A DNA stretch of 48,168 nucleotides from Candidatus Omnitrophota bacterium (lineage in GTDB: Bacteria > Omnitrophota > Gorgyraeia > Zapsychrales > Fredricksoniimonadaceae). Location: NCBI GenBank assembly GCA_002753465.1, contig PEAF01000010.1, positions 1 through 48,168 of the forward strand, given 5' to 3'. Numbering within the stretch: the stretch's first letter is position 1; every line of letters starts with the position of its first letter. Position numbers and translations under genes: made by a program. Positions 21,674 through 29,454 of the stretch are shown one piece after another. Under the pieces are notes generated by a model. It was not told the DNA's origin and made no database searches. It worked only from the letters and a program-made list of their open reading frames with translations.

Positions 21674-22297
21674 ATGATGGATAATCTCAAATTTTATATT
21701 GTCGCAGGGATATTGTTCGTGTCTGCCGTTGTCGGGCTTTCCTCTTATTTACCGACCAGGTTTGACACCGGGGATCAGGTGCAGATGTCGGCTTTGCCTG
21801 AAAAGATCGGCAAGTGGGTGGGTAAGGATATTCCGCTTACGGAGCGTGATTACGCGATCCTGGAAACAAAGAATTTGGTCATGCGCCAATATACGGACCC
21901 GGCGGGGCGTACGCTTTTGTTCTACATTATATATTCGGGCGATAATCGCAAGGTACTGCATCCGCCTGAGGTTTGCTATCTTGGGGGTGGGGCGACCATT
22001 ACCGAAAAGGCTGTTATTCCTGTTACCTCAGGCATTAAGGCTAACAAGATGATCACCGAGATCGCCAGCGGCCGTCAATATGTTGTTTATTGGTATAAAG
22101 CCGGTGCGCTGAACACTGAAAACTACTTCAATCAGCAGGCCAGGGTTATGCTGCGCAGGCTGATCGGCAAGAAAACTTCTTCCGCAATGATAAGAATTTC
22201 AGCTGATTTAAAGGATGGCGAGGACGCTTCTGTGGCCAAAATGATCAAGGAATTCGCTGTTGATGTTGAGCCACTTTTGGTTAAATATGTCCCTTAA
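21674..22297 (+). CDS. EpsI-domain exosortase-associated protein (DUF3485)
   Basis: A 207-residue protein with one N-terminal membrane anchor (FYIVAGILFVSAVVGLSSYL) and a periplasmic EpsI/DUF3485 domain. Seen: LPEKIGKWVGKDIPL; ILETKNLVMRQYTDPAGRTL; LFYIIYSGDNRKVLHPPEVCYLGGG (in part), with the conserved HPPE-x-C-Y signature; and YVVYWYKAGALNTENYF. EpsI is found immediately downstream of, or fused to, exosortases in many exopolysaccharide loci and is needed for polymer production. Its biochemical role is not known. Length and motifs are normal. Confidence 0.88.
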   Translation: MMDNLKFYIVAGILFVSAVVGLSSYLPTRFDTGDQVQMSALPEKIGKWVGKDIPLTERDYAILETKNLVMRQYTDPAGRTLLFYIIYSGDNRKVLHPPEVCYLGGGATITEKAVIPVTSGIKANKMITEIASGRQYVVYWYKAGALNTENYFNQQARVMLRRLIGKKTSSAMIRISADLKDGEDASVAKMIKEFAVDVEPLLVKYVP

Positions 22298-22600
22298 TGT
22301 TTACAAATGTCAACATAGTACGCTCTGCTAATCTGGGTGAATCTACATTTCTAGAAAAGATTAATTAAAATTCGTTGCGTAAAATGCCGTTTTACATATG
22401 CTTACAAGAAAGCGTTTTCTTTTGTAGCGTAATATTTCCAAACTTGGCATGAAAATTGCTGTATTAAAATAGTAGGGTGGTTGTTCTACCTTTGAAATAG
22501 GTTAGCCAAGGTAGACACCGAAGTAAACAAATGCTAACCTGCAGTCGAACCTTCCTCGAAGATTCCCCTGCTTTAAGAAATGAATGGAAAGCGTATCAAA
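22298..22600. other. 303-base intergenic control region before the sugar transferase
   Basis: No gene is supported here. The region holds a sigma-54 promoter (22444-22460); a possible activator site GTAAAATGCCGTTTTAC (22379-22395, perfect 6-base arms) and a looser dyad around 22402-22427, both upstream of it; and a leader hairpin with arms AGGTTAGC (22499-22506) and GCTAACCT (22533-22540) downstream. The leader is about 130 bases long, unusual for this window. No known riboswitch class was recognised. Confidence 0.6.
22444..22460 (+). promoter_or_regulatory. Sigma-54 (-24/-12) promoter
   Basis: TTGGCATGAAAATTGCT matches the sigma-54 consensus TGGCAC-N5-TTGCW at all key positions. GG (22446-22447) and GC (22458-22459) are separated by exactly 10 bases. 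Transcription should start near 22471. The sigma-54 gene itself and a sigma-54 activator are encoded at 29437-30765 and 27940-29454. Confidence 0.82.
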
Positions 22601-23470
22601 ATGAAATTCAAATTTATCGCCAAGAGCTTAACATTATGTGCAGTTTGCTTCGCAATACTGTCATTTATTCCATTACCAGCAGCGCAGGGTGGTATTTCCT
22701 ATGTGGCACCCATTCAGGGTAAAGTCTTGGCTGCAAAGCATATAGACAGGGCTTCACTGGCAGCTATCAGCATTGAAAATTTACATTTCCCGCAGCAGAA
22801 CAAGTCACGCGCGCCTGAGCCGTCTTCACTTTTCCTTTTATTTAGCGGCGTTGTCGGGATGATCGTGCGCTTTGCTCAGAAAAGTTTTCGTGCCTTCAAG
22901 CGTTTCATGGACTATGCGATCGCCTCAACAGCCATGATCGTTGCCGCACCTGTTTTCCTTCTTCCAGGTGTTTACCGCATATAAATTACACCAGGTCCGA
23001 TCTTCTATCGTCAACAGCGTGTTGGTAAAGATGGCAGGAATTTTATGATCCTCAAGTTCCGCAGCATGTGTGCGGATGCCGAAAAGGGAACCGGTGCTGT
23101 GTGGGCCAAGGCCAATGATGCACGCCTGACACCCATTGGCGGTTTATTGCGTAAATCCCATATGGATGAGCTTCCGCAGTTATTGAACGTCCTTAAAGGC
23201 GAGATGAGCATTGTCGGTCCCCGCCCTGAGCGCCCCGAGATCGTTAAAGACCTTAAGTTGGTTATTTCAGATTATGACAAGCGTCTGGCCGTGCTCCCGG
23301 GGATCACTGGCATGGCCCAGGTCATGAATCGCTATGACGAAACTATTTCTGATGTAAGAAAGAAAGTTAAGTACGACATCCTCTATATCAAGAAGATGTG
23401 CTGGCTGGTCGAAATGCGGATCATGGCTTTAACGTGTGTTGTTATGATCACCGGTAAAGGTGCAAGATAA
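22601..23470 (+). pseudogene. Sugar transferase with internal PEP-CTERM-like signal, interrupted by TAA
   Basis: One continuous frame of 289 sense codons broken only by TAA 22982-22984. Residues 1-30 form a signal peptide. Residues 71-100 (APEPSSLFLL, hydrophobic run to VGMIV, then RFAQKSFRAFKR) mimic a PEP-CTERM signal. Then FMDYAIASTAMIVAAPVFLL begins a polyprenyl-phosphate sugar-1-phosphate transferase (WcaJ/EpsL type), which continues past the stop with ITPGPIFYRQQRVGKDG, ILKFRSMCADAE, SHMDELPQLLNVLKGEMSIV, GPRPERPE and LPGITGMAQV. The stop replaces the expected Lys of the KITPGP motif (AAA to TAA), so the catalytic domain is cut unless the stop is read through or is a sequencing error. 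Start 22601 is preferred over 22580. Confidence 0.82.
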
Positions 23471-23486
23471 TCACATGGGGATATTA

Positions 23487-24257
23487 ATGAGGAAATTATT
23501 TATCGCAGTTGCGTTTATCGCAGGCATGAGCCTTCAGACTGGTATTGCTCACGCCTTTGTGGTTGACGGTAATCTTAGCGACTGGGGTGTTACGCCGGGT
23601 GCGTGGTCGGGGCCTTTGAATGCACGCGTAAATTCGTCTGACTGGGTGCCTAATGCGGGCATCAGATCGACCGTTGAAGATTATGATCCGATCGGTAACG
23701 GGCAGGTCGGGCCTGGCTGGGGCGGTCAGAACTTTGATGCTGAAGCCATGTATGCCGCGTATGACAGTACCAATTTGTATTTCGCGATCGTGACCGGTAA
23801 GAATCCCGGCATTGAAAGCAATGAGCGCCCGGGCGATATTGCCTTTGATTTCGGCAGCAACGGTTCTTATGAATACGGGATCGAAACAGTGACACGGGGT
23901 AATTTTACGGCCGGTAATTTATATGCGGTAAACACCTGGAAGACTGATCCTTATTGGGGAACACATACGCCGACTGAAATGAACACAGTCAATCGTTTAT
24001 TAGGTGTTGGTTCCTTCATTTACACAAGCACTTCTTACCCGGGCAGTCATTATGTGATCGAAGGGTCGATCGCCAAGAGTTATTTCGGCAGCGATTGGGT
24101 TTCAGGTACGCCCTTTACCATGAGCTGGACACAAACATGTGCTAATGATGTGATCAATTTGCAGGTAACGCCGTCACCGGAACCAATGACGATGACGCTG
24201 TTCGGGATCGGGTTGGCGGGTTTAGGCTTGATTCGTCGGAAACAATATAATAGTTAG
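23487..24257 (+). CDS. PEP-CTERM protein with a carbohydrate-binding-like domain
   Basis: A 256-residue exported protein. It has a signal peptide, MRKLFIAVAFIAGMSLQTGI, then VVDGNLSDWGVTPGAW and AYDSTNLYFAIVTG, the pattern of CBM9/DOMON-like beta-sandwich domains that bind sugars. The C-terminus PSPEPMTMTLFGIGLAGLGL followed by IRRK is a complete PEP-CTERM sorting signal (PEP, transmembrane stretch, basic cluster), to be processed by the exosortase at 20847. Start 23487 is chosen because GGGGAT precedes it and the signal peptide begins there. It probably becomes a surface or matrix protein associated with the exopolysaccharide. Confidence 0.86.
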   Translation: MRKLFIAVAFIAGMSLQTGIAHAFVVDGNLSDWGVTPGAWSGPLNARVNSSDWVPNAGIRSTVEDYDPIGNGQVGPGWGGQNFDAEAMYAAYDSTNLYFAIVTGKNPGIESNERPGDIAFDFGSNGSYEYGIETVTRGNFTAGNLYAVNTWKTDPYWGTHTPTEMNTVNRLLGVGSFIYTSTSYPGSHYVIEGSIAKSYFGSDWVSGTPFTMSWTQTCANDVINLQVTPSPEPMTMTLFGIGLAGLGLIRRKQYNS

Positions 24258-24261
24258 AACA

Positions 24262-24726
24262 ATGGGGATATCTTTGAAAAAATTATTGTTAACGATCCTG
24301 TTCATGGGTGGCTTATTGTTTCAGCCGGTGACTTCACATGCTTTTCTGATCAGGGGCGATGAGTACGGGCATGACAGTAGAAAAGAATCAGAGTCATTTG
24401 ACCATAGGGATGACGGTCGTTTTGATCAGGATGCTAAATATAAGGAAAATGATCGGCACGGATCAAACAAGGATAAGAAATTTCAAGACAAAAAGCATCG
24501 TGATGAAGATAAAGACCAGAAATTCAGCAAAAAAGATCATTCTGATGGCGACAGGGAGGATGATTTTGGGCGTATCACGTATCAAATAGTTACCGATGGT
24601 CCGAATAGACCAGTCATAACGCCCACACCAGAACCGATGACGATGACTTTGTTCGGGATGGGGCTGGTGGGGTTGGGTTTGGTTCGCAGGAAGAAATTAA
24701 ATAATAAAATGGAGAATGGGGTATGA
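24262..24726 (+). CDS. PEP-CTERM protein with Asp/Lys/His-rich body
   Basis: A 154-residue exported protein: hydrophobic signal (KKLLLTILFMGGLLFQPVTS), then about 75 residues dominated by Asp, Lys, His, Glu, Arg and Ser with no hydrophobic core (for example HDSRKESESFDHRDDGRF and KDKKFQDKKHRDEDKDQKFS). A complete PEP-CTERM tail follows: TPEPMTMTLFGMGLVGLGLV then RRKK. The body should be disordered and could bind metal ions or acidic glycans. ATG 24262 is used; TTG 24274 is an alternative start with GGGGATAT as its ribosome site, mirroring the upstream gene. It overlaps the next PEP-CTERM gene by 4 bases. Confidence 0.83.
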   Translation: MGISLKKLLLTILFMGGLLFQPVTSHAFLIRGDEYGHDSRKESESFDHRDDGRFDQDAKYKENDRHGSNKDKKFQDKKHRDEDKDQKFSKKDHSDGDREDDFGRITYQIVTDGPNRPVITPTPEPMTMTLFGMGLVGLGLVRRKKLNNKMENGV

Positions 24727-25334
24727 AGAAAATATTCTTGGTGTTAGCAGTGGCGTTAATGGTGGCTGGGTTTGCTGGAAGTTCGCAGGCTGTGCTTTTT
24801 AGTGATACGGTCTCGCCTAATGTTACTTTATTGGGGACAACAGCTACTCCCGCTACGTATACACATAACTTTCTTGTAACAAGCTACAACCCGGCGCTAT
24901 CAACGTTGTCCTTGAACAATGCATCCTTACTTGTAAGTATGACAGGGTTACAGGTCAAGGGTGCTGGTAACAGCGCTAATAATGTTCAAGATGCAGCAGC
25001 AGCGTATTCTGTTTATAGTAGTTCAACGCTTATCGGTTCTTTAACTACCAGTGTAAATCAAACGGACACACTCATAAACACGTTTGACCTCACGCCGTTC
25101 TTGTCGACCATTGCAGCTGATAATGGAAATTTTACAGTTCGGATTTCTGAAACGACGTCAGGAACTAAGTGGTTAGATGGGGCTACATTGAACACATTAA
25201 CGTTTTCAGGTGATTACACATTAAGAAACAAGGTTCTTCCGCCGACAGCAACGCCTGAACCGATGACCATGACATTGTTCGGGATGGGTTTGGCAGGGTT
25301 GGGTTTGGTTCGCAGGAAGCTTTACAAGGCATGA
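24723..25334 (+). CDS. PEP-CTERM protein (beta-rich, function unknown)
   Basis: A 203-residue exported protein with signal peptide MKKIFLVLAVALMVAGFAGS, a Ser/Thr/Asn-rich beta-type body of about 145 residues without recognised motifs (for example LSTLSLNNASLLVSMTGLQV), and the C-terminal sorting signal TPEPMTMTLFGMGLAGLGLV followed by RRKLYKA. The tail is nearly identical to those of the two genes before it. It starts inside the stop of the upstream gene (ATGA) with GGAGAATGGGG as ribosome site. A likely exosortase substrate; role in the matrix unknown. Confidence 0.85.
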   Translation: MKKIFLVLAVALMVAGFAGSSQAVLFSDTVSPNVTLLGTTATPATYTHNFLVTSYNPALSTLSLNNASLLVSMTGLQVKGAGNSANNVQDAAAAYSVYSSSTLIGSLTTSVNQTDTLINTFDLTPFLSTIAADNGNFTVRISETTSGTKWLDGATLNTLTFSGDYTLRNKVLPPTATPEPMTMTLFGMGLAGLGLVRRKLYKA

Positions 25335-25402
25335 TCTGATACCAATCTGGTGTTCAGTTGTAGTGCAAATATAAGTCGTTATAAAGAGAGGAGGAAAACA
25401 AA

Positions 25403-26044
25403 ATGAAGAAAACAATGATGGCAGTAATGGTAAGTGTGTTTTTTGTTGGTGGCATTTCTATCGCTCAGGCTGTTGATATCAGTGCGCCTAGCTTTATTCC
25501 TGTCCCAACACTCGGGGTAGCTCCTGCTAGTTACGGTGCAGTTATGGCAAGTACAGGTTTAATGCCTTTCAGCATCAATGGAGGAACGGCGGGTACAGTT
25601 ACAGGCATGGTTCAGGAAAAGGTTTACAACAATACGTCCCTCACAGGAGGATTGTTGTTCGAGTACCAGATCATGACGACTGCAAGTACCGGTACTAATG
25701 CTATCGGGGCAATGTCAGCATATCTCTATAGTTCCGCATTAGTGAATGCTGATTATGATCCTTCGAAGAATCCTACGTTAGGGCATTTCCCGGCGCGCGT
25801 TAACAACGCGTTTGGAACTGTCTACACCAGTTTTAGTACGACTCTTGATGCTGGAGAACAGGCAACCCTGTATATCCAGTCTAATGATGCGTATTATACA
25901 ACTGGCGGTTTCTCCCTGCTTGGCGCAGGAACGCAGTCTTTCAGTGGTTTCGCTCCGACAGCAACACCTGAACCAGCTACAGTAGCTTTGCTTGGAACAG
26001 GTCTTTTAGGGTTGTTGGGATTCAGAAGGAAGAGAATGGTTTAA
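25403..26044 (+). CDS. PEP-CTERM protein (function unknown)
   Basis: A 213-residue exported protein. Signal peptide MKKTMMAVMVSVFFVGGISI; body rich in Thr, Gly, Ser and Ala (FSINGGTAGTVTGMVQEKVY and later FSTTLDAGEQATLYIQSNDA), suggesting a beta-sandwich; tail ATPEPATVALLGTGLLGLLG then FRRKRMV. The PEP-CTERM tail differs from the other three (PEPATVALLG versus PEPMTMTLFG) and is closer to the commonest form of the signal. A strong site AGAGGAGG precedes the start, 68 bases after the previous gene. A terminator hairpin follows at 26105. Confidence 0.85.
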   Translation: MKKTMMAVMVSVFFVGGISIAQAVDISAPSFIPVPTLGVAPASYGAVMASTGLMPFSINGGTAGTVTGMVQEKVYNNTSLTGGLLFEYQIMTTASTGTNAIGAMSAYLYSSALVNADYDPSKNPTLGHFPARVNNAFGTVYTSFSTTLDAGEQATLYIQSNDAYYTTGGFSLLGAGTQSFSGFAPTATPEPATVALLGTGLLGLLGFRRKRMV

Positions 26045-26104
26045 TTCTTACTGGCTGGATTTTATATATAATCCTTCTAGAAGGTAGTACTGCAGGCATG
26101 CTAT

Positions 26105-26138
26105 AGAGACAGATCAGAAATGGTCTGTCTCTTTTTTT
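26105..26138 (+). terminator. Rho-independent terminator after the PEP-CTERM genes
   Basis: AGAGACAGA (26105-26113) pairs with TCTGTCTCT (26124-26132); the stem extends by a wobble pair and a C-G pair around an AGAAAT loop. A run of seven T follows. It closes the exosortase-substrate operon. Confidence 0.85.
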
Positions 26139-26173
26139 CATCATTTCAAATCAACATTCAACATTCCGTTCCG

Positions 26174-26202
26174 TTGATTTCTCCAGTTTTTCATGCTATA
26201 CT
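26174..26202 (+). promoter_or_regulatory. Sigma-70 promoter of the membrane protein/TPR/activator operon
   Basis: -35 TTGATT (26174-26179), a 17-base spacer and -10 TATACT (26197-26202). The box overlaps an in-frame ATG at 26193, which therefore cannot be the start codon of the membrane protein. Confidence 0.72.
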
Positions 26203-26246
26203 TTGCCATTCCTTACAGAATTCTCCTTGAAAGGGTTGGTAATACT

Positions 26247-27101
26247 ATGGCGGCTTCAAATATGTCGGTGATCTCACATTTCAAGAAGTCTTATGCGACA
26301 ACAGCTGCATTGCTTCAAAAAGAACCTCGCATTTACCTGCCTTTCCTGATCTTCGCTTTCATCGAAGCTTTGAGCCTGATCTTCATGTATCTGGCGCCGC
26401 GCGAACCGCTTAGAGCGGCAATGGGGCCGTTCATCACCACGTTATGGGGTGAGAGATTTCTCCATTACCCCCAGAACTTCTGGTTATTGCCAAAATTAGC
26501 TGGCCTGGCTAAGATGACTTTATCTGTTTTTATTGGCTCGCTGTTGACGGGTGTTGCCATTGCTTTTCTTTATAAAAAGCCCATAGCAACGGCTTTTCAT
26601 AAGTACGCTAATCTGATGATCATTGTTCTGATCCTTACGGCCGTTTATTACACCATGAACAAGGCCATCGGTGTTTTTTTGATGAAATATTTCAACGCTG
26701 GCCATGCGAAGTTATTATTCATCGGGCCAAGATGGTGGCTGGGACTTTTCAGTATTGTGATCAGTCAGTTCCTAGCCCTCGTCTTGCAGGCGTTGGTAGC
26801 CTATGCCATACCCATCATGCTCACATCCGAGAAAAAGTTCATCGGAGCTATTGCAGGGTCATTTGTGTTCTTTTTCAGGAACTTTATCATCACCTTGCTT
26901 TTGGTGGGCATTCCCATGCTTATTGCTGTGCCGCTCATTTTTCTGAATTATAACGGGGTATTTCTCATGACAACCTTTTGCCCGGAGATCATTCTCTGGT
27001 TAGGGATCCTGGGCATAATTGTCAATTCTTTGATACTGGACCCCATTATTACGCTGACAACGGCCACATTTTATCTCGAGAACAGGGTGGTGAAGCCATG
27101 A
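26247..27101 (+). CDS. Polytopic membrane protein of unknown function
   Basis: A 284-residue inner-membrane protein with about six hydrophobic segments (for example YLPFLIFAFIEALSLIFMYL, LSVFIGSLLTGVAIAFLY, LMIIVLILTAVYY and FFFRNFIITLLLVGIPMLIA). The N-terminus is cytoplasmic-looking and basic. No family was recognised; the general pattern resembles DUF4013/YIP-like uncharacterised membrane proteins. Start 26247 is chosen from the promoter at 26174-26202 and the AAAGG ahead. It overlaps the downstream lipoprotein gene by 4 bases and shares an operon with a sigma-54 activator, so it may be part of a sensing or envelope-assembly unit. Confidence 0.7.
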   Translation: MAASNMSVISHFKKSYATTAALLQKEPRIYLPFLIFAFIEALSLIFMYLAPREPLRAAMGPFITTLWGERFLHYPQNFWLLPKLAGLAKMTLSVFIGSLLTGVAIAFLYKKPIATAFHKYANLMIIVLILTAVYYTMNKAIGVFLMKYFNAGHAKLLFIGPRWWLGLFSIVISQFLALVLQALVAYAIPIMLTSEKKFIGAIAGSFVFFFRNFIITLLLVGIPMLIAVPLIFLNYNGVFLMTTFCPEIILWLGILGIIVNSLILDPIITLTTATFYLENRVVKP

Positions 27102-27943
27102 CATTCCAGAAACCTTTTCTACTGCTCCTGTTGGGTATTCTGGTCGCCGGTTGCGGTCAGGATCAATATGCCATCGAACGGCAGTATTACCGTGTTCAGC
27201 AGCAGGCCAAGAACATCTTTACGAATCCCGACGCGACGCCGCCCAATGAATTGGCCACGACAGTCGATGCCTTGAATGAATTCATGCTCAAGTATCCCAC
27301 AAGCAATATTGCCGTTGAATCTCAGTTCACGATCGCGCAGCTTTATGTTGTGACCAAGGCTTATGACAAAGCACATGAACAGTTGAAGAAGATCAAGTCA
27401 GCGTTTGATAAGGTTGACGTCATTGGTGCGGAAGCGGTTTTTATGCGCGGGGCAGCCTATGAAGATGAAAAGAACTGGGCGGCGGCGTTAGAACAGTATC
27501 AGGCCGTGATCAAGAGCTATCCTATAACACCTAAAGGCATGGAAACGCCGTATTACATTGCCATGCACTATAAGAGCAAACTTCAGCCGGATAAGATGAT
27601 GGAGGCCTTACGTGAGGCGATTGATCATTATAAAGCCCTCACGGCCCAATATCCGGGTACGCCTTTGGCGCTTAGGGCCCAGGCGTTGATCGCGCAGTGT
27701 TTTGTAGAACTTAAAGAACCTGAGAATGCGATCAGTGTCCTGCAGGCGGCCGCAGAAGCATTTAAGGGCAAGGTGCCGACAGACGGGATGTTCTTGGATA
27801 TTGCCACTATTTATTATGCGCAGTTAAAGGCTGCTGATAAGGCTGTCGCTGTCCTTGAAAAAGTCATTCAGGGTGGTCCTAAAACGCAGGCGGGTGAAAT
27901 TGCCCGGCGCATGATCCAGAAGATCAAAGAGGAAAAGAAATGA
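27098..27943 (+). CDS. TPR-repeat lipoprotein
   Basis: A 281-residue lipoprotein: MTFQKPFLLLLLGILVAGC contains the lipobox LVAGC, giving a lipid-anchored Cys19. The rest is helical with tetratricopeptide-like repeats (VESQFTIAQLYVVTKAYDKA; AVFMRGAAYEDEKNWAAALE; AQALIAQCFVELKEPENAIS; IYYAQLKAADKAVAVLEKVI), resembling BamD/YbgF outer-membrane assembly factors. The start at 27098 is fixed by the ATGA overlap with the membrane protein and the lipobox; the longer open frame from 26978 is not plausible. It is coupled to the sigma-54 activator after it. Probably periplasmic, with a scaffold role. Confidence 0.82.
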   Translation: MTFQKPFLLLLLGILVAGCGQDQYAIERQYYRVQQQAKNIFTNPDATPPNELATTVDALNEFMLKYPTSNIAVESQFTIAQLYVVTKAYDKAHEQLKKIKSAFDKVDVIGAEAVFMRGAAYEDEKNWAAALEQYQAVIKSYPITPKGMETPYYIAMHYKSKLQPDKMMEALREAIDHYKALTAQYPGTPLALRAQALIAQCFVELKEPENAISVLQAAAEAFKGKVPTDGMFLDIATIYYAQLKAADKAVAVLEKVIQGGPKTQAGEIARRMIQKIKEEKK

Positions 27944-29454
27944 ACGGGTCTGCAGTTTATGAGGACGGCAAAGCATTCCTGGCGTCAACGCTTCAGCGCC
28001 TGATCGGGGCATTGAAAGCTCATTCGGGATCATTGTTCTTATTTAATCATGAGAATAATGAACTGGTTTTAAGCGCGTATTACAATGCCAAGGGCTTTGT
28101 CCTGACGGATATTAAAAAGAAGATGGGGGAAGGTGTCGCGGGTTGCGCGATCAAGGTCCGTACGCCTATCCTCGTCAAGGATATTGATACTGATCCACGG
28201 TTCAACCGTAATGGCTTTGCGCATTATCGCGGCAAATCCTTTATTTCGATCCCGCTTTATACCGGTGATCATTTGATAGGCCTGATCAATATTACGGACA
28301 AAGATTCAGGCGAGCCTTTCACCGAGCAGGACTTGATGTTCGCGGACAATGAATTGAAACTCCTTTTGAAGAAACTCGAAGATCAGCGCACGCTGGTCGC
28401 CGAGAATGAGAGCCTTAAAGAAAAACTGGCCGGTTCTTCATGCGGGAAATTCCTGAATATTACAGGCAAGCATCCTAAGATGCGTAAGATCTTCGCCCTT
28501 GTCGAGGCTGTGGCCAATACCCGCGCGACGGTGCTGATCAACGGCGAGAGCGGTACCGGCAAGCGGCTTATTGCCCACGCTATCCATAATTGTGATCCTA
28601 TTGAGCAGAAGAAGCCTTTTGTGGAGGTCAGTTGCGGTGCGTTAACGGAAACCCTCCTGGACAGTGAGCTTTTTGGTCATGTTAAAGGCGCTTTTACCGG
28701 GGCTTTCAGGGACCGTACAGGCCGTTTTGAATTGGCGGATAAAGGAACTATTTTTCTCGACGAAATTGATTCATTTTCCCTGTCAATGCAGGCTAAATTG
28801 CTCAGGGTCATCCAGGACGGTGAATTTGAACGGGTGGGGGACAGTAAGACGATCAAGGTGGATATCCGTATCATTGCGGCGACGAATCAGGACCTGAATG
28901 CGCTCATTGAACAGGGTAAGTTCCGTAAGGACCTTTATTATCGCCTGAACATTATCAATATTGCCCTTCCGCCGCTCCGAGAGCGTGTGTCGGATATTCC
29001 TCTGTTGGCGCATGATCTTATTGGCAAGCACTCGAAGCAATTGGGCAAGGATGTTAAGGAAGTCGCCGGTGATGTGATGCAGCGTTTTACGCAGTATTCC
29101 TGGCCGGGCAATATCCGTGAAATGGAGAATGCCATTGAACGCGCGACCATCCTCGCTAAAGGCCAGTTCATCGGACTTGAGGATCTGCCTGATTATCTGA
29201 CGCTGGTCGAGCCGCAGCTGCGCATTGAAAGTGACCTGACGTTGAAAGTCGGCGGTGAGAGTTTGAAGTCAGCCATCAAAGATTCGGAATATGAACTTAT
29301 CATGCAGGCCCTTGAGGCTGCCGAGGGTAGCCGTACCAAAACAGCGCAAAGCCTGGGCATTGACCGGACGACGCTTTATAAGAAAATGGTCAGCTACGGG
29401 ATGCTTAAGGTGACAAAAGGCAAGGGTAAGAAAGCCTTAGCGCTCGCGACGTAA
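27940..29454 (+). CDS. GAF-AAA-Fis sigma-54 activator protein
   Basis: A 504-residue enhancer-binding protein. Residues about 5-145 form a GAF sensory domain (FNHENNELVLSAYYNAKGFV; GEGVAGCAI; FISIPLYTGDHLIGLINI). Residues about 165-400 form the AAA+ domain, with Walker A GESGTGK near 201, the sigma-54 contact loop GAFTGA at about 249-254, Walker B IFLDEID, and sensor IIAATNQDL. The C-terminus (KTAQSLGIDRTTLYKKM) is a Fis-type helix-turn-helix. It lacks a receiver domain, so a small ligand or a partner protein, rather than phosphorylation, should control it. It converges on rpoN with an 18-base overlap. The likely target is the sigma-54 promoter at 22444. Confidence 0.92.
   Translation: MNGSAVYEDGKAFLASTLQRLIGALKAHSGSLFLFNHENNELVLSAYYNAKGFVLTDIKKKMGEGVAGCAIKVRTPILVKDIDTDPRFNRNGFAHYRGKSFISIPLYTGDHLIGLINITDKDSGEPFTEQDLMFADNELKLLLKKLEDQRTLVAENESLKEKLAGSSCGKFLNITGKHPKMRKIFALVEAVANTRATVLINGESGTGKRLIAHAIHNCDPIEQKKPFVEVSCGALTETLLDSELFGHVKGAFTGAFRDRTGRFELADKGTIFLDEIDSFSLSMQAKLLRVIQDGEFERVGDSKTIKVDIRIIAATNQDLNALIEQGKFRKDLYYRLNIINIALPPLRERVSDIPLLAHDLIGKHSKQLGKDVKEVAGDVMQRFTQYSWPGNIREMENAIERATILAKGQFIGLEDLPDYLTLVEPQLRIESDLTLKVGGESLKSAIKDSEYELIMQALEAAEGSRTKTAQSLGIDRTTLYKKMVSYGMLKVTKGKGKKALALAT

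Noticed and set aside
22499-22540. c-di-GMP riboswitch in the sugar transferase leader
   Set aside because: The stem is clear, but the conserved loop sequences of the known c-di-GMP classes are not present as far as I can read.
26978-27097. N-terminal extension of the TPR lipoprotein to 26978
   Set aside because: It would overlap the membrane protein by 124 bases, and the lipobox signal peptide begins at 27098 in an ATGA overlap.
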